In this document: in pieces, positions 12,937 to 18,332 of the stretch
How the letters are laid out: every line of letters begins with the position of its first letter
Numbering within the stretch: position 1 is the stretch's first letter
Assembly: GCA_021793535.1 (NCBI GenBank)
Contig: JAJYSO010000006.1
Span: 1 to 18,332, forward strand
Origin: Bacteroidota bacterium
GTDB lineage: Bacteria; Bacteroidota; Bacteroidia; Flavobacteriales; Flavobacteriaceae
Reading direction: 5' to 3'
DNA: 18,332 bases
Notes under the pieces: model-generated
Told to the model about the DNA's origin: nothing
Seen by the model: the letters and a program-made list of their open reading frames with translations, nothing else
Databases searched by the model: none
Made by a program: the position numbers and the translations under genes

Positions 12937-14217
12937 ATGTTTAGGTCTCGTTTATTTATAATTACCCTATTGTTTTCTGTACTTTTGGGGGCTTGTAAAC
13001 AGGCTCCTAAGGATAAAGATAAAAAGCCCTTGGTTGCGGCTGATGCTGAACCCATTTTAATTTCTGCTAAACAGCAGGACGCTTCTTGTGTTTACCTGAC
13101 ACAAGATGAAACATCTACGCCCATTATGAGCTGGGTTGAAGTAGACAGTACTACACAGAAAAAATCTTTTTACTTTGCTCGATTCGATGCTCAGCTCAAT
13201 GCCTTTGGAGCACCGCTCACTATCCCCATCCCGCAGAATACCAGCATACATGAGGAAGGAATGCCTAAGGTTGCTGTAAAGTCGGATGGAACCATAGTGG
13301 CCATATATGAAACTTCTGAACCGCTTGAGGATAGCAAATGGGGGTTGGGTGATGTACGCTATCTTCAATCTTTTGATCGCGGAGCCAGTTGGACGCCTGC
13401 GCGATCGGTTGCTCCTAAAGACTATAAAGCGCATTTATCCGGATCTTTTTCAGGAATTACAAGGTTGAGTGACGGAGAAGTTGGAATCGCTTGGCTGGGT
13501 ACCACAAAAGAAGGTTCTGGCCGCCCAGTAAAATTTGCCAAAACGATCGGAAAGGAAGGGTTGACCGATCCGGTGGTGATCGATGAGCAGGCCTGTGAGT
13601 GTTGTCGTATTGCCATGGATCACAATGGAGTGGATGGGCTTGTGGTAGCTTATCGAAGTTTACGAGGGGATAATATTCGCGATATTGCCATAGCCTTATC
13701 TCAAGATAATGGACAGAGCTTTCAGGACCCCATTTCTTTTACTGGAGATCGTTGGAAAGTGAATGGCTGCCCTCATAACGGCCCTTCCCTCTCTGTTTTT
13801 AATCATCAATTTTTGGTAGGATGGTTTACCGGGAAGCAAGGAGAGGAAGGTGTGCATTATGCACGTCTAGACAGCCTAGGCCATCTCCTAGAAAAGAAAA
13901 GAGTGGCCGCAGATGGCCAATTTATTCAAGTCGATTTTGCCGCTGACCACGATCAATTTATGGCATATAATCAGGATTATCAAGGACCGCAGGGAAAGGT
14001 ACAAAGCCGGATTGTCGTTGAAAAAAAATTGGATGGAGAGGTGTATAAGAAAGAAGTGAGCCAACCCTATAGCCAAGCCAATTATCCGGTTTTGGAGCGT
14101 ACCCAAAACGGCAGCCTTCTGGTGGCTTGGAGCGACGAGGGGCGCATCTTCTATCGGCTATTGACTCCTGGAGATATTGACGGGATGGATGCCTCCACTT
14201 TTTTATCTCAGCATTAG
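12937..14217 (+). CDS. Sialidase/BNR-like beta-propeller lipoprotein with CECC and GCPHNGP motifs
   Basis: The 426-residue product begins with a lipoprotein signal ending in LLGAC (Cys20), followed by a Lys/Asp-rich linker. Two Asp-box (BNR) motifs, SFDRGASW (145-152) and SQDNGQSF (255-262), and the all-beta composition indicate a sialidase-type propeller. Between and after them lie two unusual motifs: ACECCRIAMDH (Cys220, Cys222, Cys223, His229) and NGCPHNGP (Cys278, His280). No sialidase catalytic arginine triad can be assigned, so a glycosidase function is doubtful; a metal- or thiol-dependent role is more in line with the Cys/His motifs. The gene lies between two paralogous Cys/His-rich small proteins and upstream of a TonB-dependent receptor, with 37 bp to the second small gene. 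A weak promoter (TTTC-N18-TAACTTTA, 12880-12909) precedes it. Gene and lipoprotein status are firm; the function is unknown. Confidence 0.85.
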   Translation: MFRSRLFIITLLFSVLLGACKQAPKDKDKKPLVAADAEPILISAKQQDASCVYLTQDETSTPIMSWVEVDSTTQKKSFYFARFDAQLNAFGAPLTIPIPQNTSIHEEGMPKVAVKSDGTIVAIYETSEPLEDSKWGLGDVRYLQSFDRGASWTPARSVAPKDYKAHLSGSFSGITRLSDGEVGIAWLGTTKEGSGRPVKFAKTIGKEGLTDPVVIDEQACECCRIAMDHNGVDGLVVAYRSLRGDNIRDIAIALSQDNGQSFQDPISFTGDRWKVNGCPHNGPSLSVFNHQFLVGWFTGKQGEEGVHYARLDSLGHLLEKKRVAADGQFIQVDFAADHDQFMAYNQDYQGPQGKVQSRIVVEKKLDGEVYKKEVSQPYSQANYPVLERTQNGSLLVAWSDEGRIFYRLLTPGDIDGMDASTFLSQH

Positions 14218-14254
14218 CACTTTCTTAAGCAAGTATAAAAACAAGTAGAGTAGG

Positions 14255-14644
14255 ATGATCAGATTGATGAAGATATATAGGTTTTTGATGATGGCATTGT
14301 TGATCAATGCGCTGCTCTCTCAGACGTTCCCAAAGACGCTGGTGCTGGTGGACTATTATTTCCACACCAGTGTTTATGCGGCCTATTGTGTCAATAAAGA
14401 TATGCCCGAGATGCATTGCGATGGACAATGCCAATTGGATAAGAAGATGGATGATATGGATCACCATCACGATTCTTCACGTTTGATCGAGATTTCTTTT
14501 TCTACTTATGTTTCCCCCAGCTTGTTGTCTATCCAAACCCCGCATACGGTATATATTGAGCGAGCTCCACTTTTTTACCGGCCTCATTTTCTTCCGCAAG
14601 ACTGGGTAGATGAATTGGTCAGGCCCCCGCAGTTTTTAGTTTAG
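14255..14644 (+). CDS. Small membrane-anchored or exported Cys/His-rich protein, paralogue 2
   Basis: This 129-residue protein mirrors the gene at 12283. A hydrophobic start (KIYRFLMMALLINALLSQTF) leads to VDYYFHTSVYAAYCVNKD, PEMHCDGQCQLDKK and DHHHD. Cys45, Cys55 and Cys59 keep the C-X9-C-X3-C spacing, an extra His54 precedes Cys55, and the protein ends RPPQFLV like its paralogue. The region between the His cluster and the C-terminus has diverged. The start may be ATG 14255 or ATG 14267, which gives MKIYRFL. It follows the propeller lipoprotein by 37 bp and precedes the receptor by 125 bp, so it is probably transcribed with both. The role is unknown; binding a transition metal in the periplasm is inferred from residue content and context only. 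Confidence 0.75.
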   Translation: MIRLMKIYRFLMMALLINALLSQTFPKTLVLVDYYFHTSVYAAYCVNKDMPEMHCDGQCQLDKKMDDMDHHHDSSRLIEISFSTYVSPSLLSIQTPHTVYIERAPLFYRPHFLPQDWVDELVRPPQFLV

Positions 14645-14658
14645 AATACTCCAAATAA

Positions 14659-14683
14659 CTTCTATAACCCCAGGTTATGGAAG
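14659..14683. promoter_or_regulatory. 11-bp hairpin in the leader region of the TonB receptor gene
   Basis: CTTCTATAACC (14659-14669) pairs with GGTTATGGAAG (14673-14683) with one G-U pair and a three-base loop CCA. It is the strongest hairpin in the 125-bp gap before the receptor, 14 bp after the stop of paralogue 2. A second small stem (CTATG/CATAG, about 14699-14718) follows. No T-run follows on the + strand, so a simple terminator is unlikely; an mRNA-processing or stabilising element or a regulatory leader is possible. Confidence 0.5.
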
Positions 14684-14769
14684 CTCCAATTTGTCCTGCT
14701 ATGCGTTCATGTCCATAGTGGGTAAACCTTCTTGGATAGCTAAACGAATAAACTAAAAACAAATCAAAG

Positions 14770-17079
14770 ATGAAATTTAAAATATACTGGGGAATACTTT
14801 TTGGCTTAATGTGGTTGGCCAGTATTCCAGCAAGTGCACAAAAGACCTCGATAAAAGGAAAAATATACGATGCGGATACCCGCCAAACTTTAAGTGATGT
14901 ATACATCACCGATCTTGATGATCCTACTGTTCATACGGTATCGGATCCAGAAGGAAGGTATGAACTGCCAGTTGTGGCAAAAGGCGAATTGTCTTTTTCT
15001 TTGGTAGGGTATAAGGATAGGGTAGTCCATTATGATAATGTCCAAGGGCAACAGGATGTCTACTTGACTCCGGACGAGGTTTCGCTGAGTACTGTAGTGG
15101 TCAAGTCTTTTAACAGCAATAAACAAAATAAAGAAACCCCTGGGGCGGTAGCAGTACTCTCTCAACAGCAATTGAACCAAGGAAGTGGGGTCTCTTTGCA
15201 GACCGCCATGAGTAGTGTTCCGGGGGTGAAGATGGATCAAAGTAACTTAGGAGATTCCAGGATTTCCATTCGTGGGAATGGGATTCGTTCTCCTTGGGGG
15301 CTTCGAAAAACAAAAGTTTATATTAATGACATTCCCTTGACCGAAACCGATGGAACCACGAGAATTGAAGCTTTGGATGTGAGTGATCTGGGACGTGTGG
15401 AGATCATTCGAGGTCCGGCCTCCAGCGTTTATGGGGGCAACTCTACCGGAGGTGTGATTAACTTTGAATTGCAGCGGGCCGATTACGGAACCCGTACATG
15501 GGAAGCCGATGGACTAGTCGGTTCCTACGGGTTGCGCCGAATAGGAACAAAAGTAAAGACCGGATCGGATAAAATGAACAGCTTTTTGGCGTATGGCTAT
15601 CAAGAATATGATGGGTATCGTCAGAACAGTTGGGACTATAGACGTTTTCTGGCTGGGAACTTTCAATTTTATCCTTCGGAAAAACAAACCCTTACGTTGC
15701 TGGTGAGCCGTACTTCTCAGGATTCAAGGATTCCGGGAATGCTGACCCGAGAACAAGTTAAGGAGAATCGAAGACAAGCAGCACCGAATGAATTGGCCAA
15801 TAAAGCCGGTCGGTACCAGCGTTGGACCCGTGTTGGGCTGGGGCAACAATACCGGTTCAATTCCCATTGGTCTAACTCTACAAGTGTGTTCACTTATTTT
15901 TATGATTTGCACCACCCGTTGACCTTTGGCATTATTCGTAATGCCTATCAAAGTTATGGGGGGCGATCACATTTTACATACCGACCCGGATTTGCAACTT
16001 TGGATACCAAATTTGTTGTGGGGGGAGAATTTAATCAAGCAAAGACTAAGGGAAACACCTATTTTACAGATAAAGGAGTGGAGAATGGCTTGATGAGTAA
16101 TGTAGATTATAAAAACACGTATTATACCTTCTTTTATCAGTCCGAGACGAAGCTGACTCCTGAGGCTACTATTACCTTGGGAATGAGTTATAATGATTTA
16201 AAATATGCGGTGAATGATTTTTTAAATCCGGAACAAGGCGGGATTAAGAAGTTTGACGATCAATTTTCACCTCGCCTAGCGTTGAGTTATGATTTTGGAG
16301 AACATTTGTCTTTACATGCCGGAGTGAGCAAGGGCTTTGCGGCCCCGACCACTACAGAGATCTCAAACCCTGATGGAACACTCAATCATGGTGTGGGTGC
16401 TGAAAAGGCGGTGAACTATGAAATTGATGCCAAAGGTAGTTTTTTGGATGCACGGTTAGAGTACGACCTCGCCCTTTATCGCATGGATATGAAAGGGGAA
16501 CTGATTGGGCAAAGCCTGGGACAAGGAGTGACCGTGTACCACAATTCAGGGAAGACACGACACAAAGGCGTGGAATTGGCAACCGGCTATCAAATTTTTA
16601 AGGAAAGTGATGGAAGGTTCTTCACTTCCTTGCGACCCTACGCAGCAGTGACCTATTCCCAATTTAAATTTGAAGAATATGAGATTCTGGATCAGCATAG
16701 TCAGACGCAATCTGATTTTAAAGGAAATGAGTTGGCGGGGATTGCCCCTTGGATGGCTTATTTTGGTGTGGATCTCGAGACTCGGGTAGGGTTTTATTTG
16801 AATGCTAATTATCGCTATAACGATGCCTTTGCGCTAAATGATGCCAATACGGATTATAACCCGGCTTATCACTTGCTCAATGCCAGAGTAGGGTATAAAA
16901 TGAAGATCGGAAGCCGGTTTTCCCTGGACCTATACGGAGGACTGAATAATATCACGAATGAGAAATACAGTTCCTTTACGGCTTTGAATGCTCCAGACTA
17001 TGGGAACGGCCCGGCTTATTATGATCCTTCTCCTGGAATTAATGGATATGCAGGGGTCAATCTGAGCTATCATTTTTAA
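14770..17079 (+). CDS. TonB-dependent outer-membrane receptor with N-terminal carboxypeptidase-D-like domain
   Basis: This 769-residue receptor has a signal peptide ending ASA before Gln24, then a carboxypeptidase-D-like regulatory domain at about 26-105 (SIKGKIYDADTRQTLSDVYI ... SDPEGRYELP ... LSFSLVGYKD). A VVVKSF stretch (109-114) may act as the TonB box. The plug spans about 120-235 with SIRGNGIRSPWGLRKTKVYI, DLGRVEIIRGPASSVYGGNS and TGGVINF; the remainder is beta-barrel ending in the C-terminal aromatic GVNLSYHF. The plug resembles siderophore and metal-complex receptors more than the SusC polysaccharide type (no SusD gene follows, and the length is under 1000). It is last in the locus with two Cys/His-rich small proteins and the CECC propeller, so the ligand is probably a metal or metal chelate. 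The ligand is not determinable from sequence. Confidence 0.93.
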   Translation: MKFKIYWGILFGLMWLASIPASAQKTSIKGKIYDADTRQTLSDVYITDLDDPTVHTVSDPEGRYELPVVAKGELSFSLVGYKDRVVHYDNVQGQQDVYLTPDEVSLSTVVVKSFNSNKQNKETPGAVAVLSQQQLNQGSGVSLQTAMSSVPGVKMDQSNLGDSRISIRGNGIRSPWGLRKTKVYINDIPLTETDGTTRIEALDVSDLGRVEIIRGPASSVYGGNSTGGVINFELQRADYGTRTWEADGLVGSYGLRRIGTKVKTGSDKMNSFLAYGYQEYDGYRQNSWDYRRFLAGNFQFYPSEKQTLTLLVSRTSQDSRIPGMLTREQVKENRRQAAPNELANKAGRYQRWTRVGLGQQYRFNSHWSNSTSVFTYFYDLHHPLTFGIIRNAYQSYGGRSHFTYRPGFATLDTKFVVGGEFNQAKTKGNTYFTDKGVENGLMSNVDYKNTYYTFFYQSETKLTPEATITLGMSYNDLKYAVNDFLNPEQGGIKKFDDQFSPRLALSYDFGEHLSLHAGVSKGFAAPTTTEISNPDGTLNHGVGAEKAVNYEIDAKGSFLDARLEYDLALYRMDMKGELIGQSLGQGVTVYHNSGKTRHKGVELATGYQIFKESDGRFFTSLRPYAAVTYSQFKFEEYEILDQHSQTQSDFKGNELAGIAPWMAYFGVDLETRVGFYLNANYRYNDAFALNDANTDYNPAYHLLNARVGYKMKIGSRFSLDLYGGLNNITNEKYSSFTALNAPDYGNGPAYYDPSPGINGYAGVNLSYHF

Positions 17080-17097
17080 TAAGTTTGCTTTGAGCCC

Positions 17098-17222
17098 TTA
17101 AGGGCAGGGTGTCCAGAATAATATTCTAAAAAATTCAGGCCAAGCCTGATGCAACTAAGACGGAAAACACTGAGAAAAGTTGCTTGGTTTTTAGCATAAA
17201 AAACTGGACACCCTACCTTTAA
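17098..17222. mobile_element. MITE-like element: 19-bp imperfect terminal inverted repeats with TTAA at both ends
   Basis: The left end (17098-17116) reads TTAAGGGCAGGGTGTCCAG and the right end (17204-17222) is its reverse complement apart from two bases, including an exact 11-bp core (AGGGTGTCCAG / CTGGACACCCT). Both outer ends are TTAA, which could be a target duplication. The 87-bp interior carries two further hairpins, TCAGGC-CAA-GCCTGA and GCAACT/AGTTGC, and has no coding capacity. It lies 18 bp after the TonB receptor stop. It may be a non-autonomous transposon copy, a repeated palindromic element, or a structured terminator. Copy number in the genome is the deciding fact and is not available. 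Confidence 0.5.
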
Positions 17223-17290
17223 AAGTTTTATATACCGGTTTTACGATAAACTAAAAAAAGAGATATTGATTTTCATTTTTCGTCTACTAT

Positions 17291-17314
17291 CTTTTCTCTT
17301 TATTAAGAGAAAGG
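17291..17314. other. 10-bp hairpin between convergent genes
   Basis: CTTTTCTCTT (17291-17300) pairs with AAGAGAAAGG (17305-17314; one G-U) around TATT. It lies between the receptor gene and the convergent minus-strand gene ending at 17378, where a two-way terminator is expected. Neither strand has a clean T-run right after the stem, so termination is only possible. The rest of 17223-17377 shows no gene. Confidence 0.4.
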
Positions 17315-17377
17315 AGGTTCAGGCTCCAATTAACTTGATACCACAAGAATTGTAGATTTACGCGGTTGGGGAGACTT

Positions 17378-18331
17378 TTATTTCTTTATGGATAAGATAT
17401 TTTTATCCATCAATTTTTTGATGGTTTTTGGAATTTTCATGTATTCTTGTTGATGCCAATAGTCCTCATCATATCCAGTTTTATAAGAGTGATTATAAAA
17501 AGATTTTGAACTGCGATATTTTTGTTGAGGAAGTCTCCTTTTATCCAGTATTTGAATGTTTTGTATTAATTCATATTTAAAAGTAATCTTCTTTTGTGTA
17601 ATATAACTTTGATAGTATTTAGAAATATTTTTTAGTTCCTCTACTGAAGGTGTCGGATGGTTAAAAGTTTCGCCAATAATATAATTTTCAACTTTTGAGG
17701 TTATACCCAGTACAGATTGGGTTTTGTTTCGCTTTGGGGTATAAAACGCCACAAATATTTGGGAATTATTTATGTTTCGCTCTCTAAAGCCAATCGTATC
17801 TTTTTTTAATATTATTTTGTCCCTTGGCGTGAAATCAAAATCCTTCCATCGATTGAGAAGGAGCTCCTCTTTAAAATTAAAGGGTTGGATTGAGGAGCCT
17901 ATGTTTAAAGTGTGATGTCCAACTTTCTTATTGAACTCACGGATATAAGAATCATTTTTAAATACTCTTGTTTGCAGTATATTAAAATCAATTATCTTGT
18001 TCCGATTTGGAGACAAATAGTATTCTATCAACCCATCAGAAAAAGATTGTGGCGTATCATCAATAATCTGATATGACATAAAATAGGCTTTTAGGACAAT
18101 ATAATCCCTTGAATTGCCTATTAAAACTACCTCATCAAGAGCTGTGATGGGCGTTAGCTCAATCTTTTTTTGATTTTTAAAACTTTTCCACCCCATTTTC
18201 TTCCCGATAAAATTGGGATGAACAAATTCGATCGTATCCGAACCGATAAGACCAAACTTGGTTTCCATTACTGAACTGGTTACTGCTCCATTTTTATCAC
18301 TCACTTGTATTACTTTCCCTTCTTTAGAGAG
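17378..18331 (-). CDS. Hypothetical protein with apparent carboxypeptidase-like regulatory domain remnant (5' end outside window)
   Basis: The minus-strand frame stays open to the window edge (upstream of the GTG at 18304 it reads LSKEGKVIQV), so about 317 C-terminal residues are seen and the true start lies outside. The first part, GSDTIEFVHPNFIGKKMGW followed by KIELTPITALDEVVLIG, resembles the end of carboxypeptidase-D-like domains in Bacteroidota (strand, aromatic-Gly turn, L.P....EVV). The following ~240 residues are Lys/Asn/Tyr-rich, have no membrane segment and match no enzyme motif I recognise. The product may be an envelope protein; the signal peptide would be outside the window. The gene is visibly more AT-rich than the receptor and pyrH regions, hinting at a different history. 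It converges on the TonB receptor locus. Confidence 0.7.
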   Translation of the reverse strand, partial: LSKEGKVIQVSDKNGAVTSSVMETKFGLIGSDTIEFVHPNFIGKKMGWKSFKNQKKIELTPITALDEVVLIGNSRDYIVLKAYFMSYQIIDDTPQSFSDGLIEYYLSPNRNKIIDFNILQTRVFKNDSYIREFNKKVGHHTLNIGSSIQPFNFKEELLLNRWKDFDFTPRDKIILKKDTIGFRERNINNSQIFVAFYTPKRNKTQSVLGITSKVENYIIGETFNHPTPSVEELKNISKYYQSYITQKKITFKYELIQNIQILDKRRLPQQKYRSSKSFYNHSYKTGYDEDYWHQQEYMKIPKTIKKLMDKNILSIKK

Positions 18332-18332
18332 A

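Noticed and set aside
12937..14217. Cytochrome c-type haem site in the CECC motif
   Set aside because: The motif reads CECCR, not CxxCH, so covalent haem attachment is not supported.
1..18332. CRISPR array, phage genes or complete transposase
   Set aside because: No regularly spaced repeats and no phage or transposase motifs were found in any supported reading frame.

Overview
The window looks like a chromosomal segment from a member of the Bacteroidota, most likely a flavobacterium. Three things support this: a tmRNA whose tag reads GENNYALAA, promoters of the form TTG/TTTG-N19-20-TAnnTTTG with no Shine-Dalgarno sequences, and a TonB-dependent receptor with an N-terminal carboxypeptidase-D-like domain. 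No database search could be run. Family names come from motifs visible in the translations.

Layout. (a) 1-1650 is an AT-rich accessory edge. It holds the 3' part of a RecG-like ATP-binding regulator of the kind often found inside type I restriction loci, then a cluster of inverted and direct repeats, a 49-codon relic of an hsdR N-terminus and an IS-end-like inverted repeat. (b) ssrA (tmRNA, minus strand, 1650-2048) has its 3' end facing this accessory DNA, as expected of an island integrated at ssrA. (c) 2170-6888, plus strand: a LYS1-type saccharopine dehydrogenase-like enzyme, a SulP anion transporter and an exported amidase lipoprotein. (d) 6904-9074, minus strand: purE and prfC. (e) 9406-12136, plus strand: pyrH-frr ending in a strong terminator, then a Cys/Met-metabolism PLP enzyme. 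(f) 12283-17079, plus strand: a four-gene surface locus. (g) 17080-18332: a 125-bp MITE-like inverted-repeat element and the end of an AT-rich minus-strand gene carrying the end of what looks like a carboxypeptidase-like regulatory domain.

The most interesting part is (f). Two paralogous ~130-residue proteins, each with one membrane or signal segment, a C-X9-C-X3-C core and a His cluster, alternate with a beta-propeller lipoprotein carrying CECC and GCPHNGP motifs and with a TonB-dependent receptor. The arrangement suggests envelope handling of a transition metal, perhaps copper, with the receptor importing the metal or its complex and the lipoprotein and small proteins binding or relaying it. 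The ligand is inference.

Two genes, prfC and the first small Cys/His gene, have an identical TATCTTTGC promoter element placed so that the start codon lies at about the expected transcription start, suggesting leaderless mRNAs.
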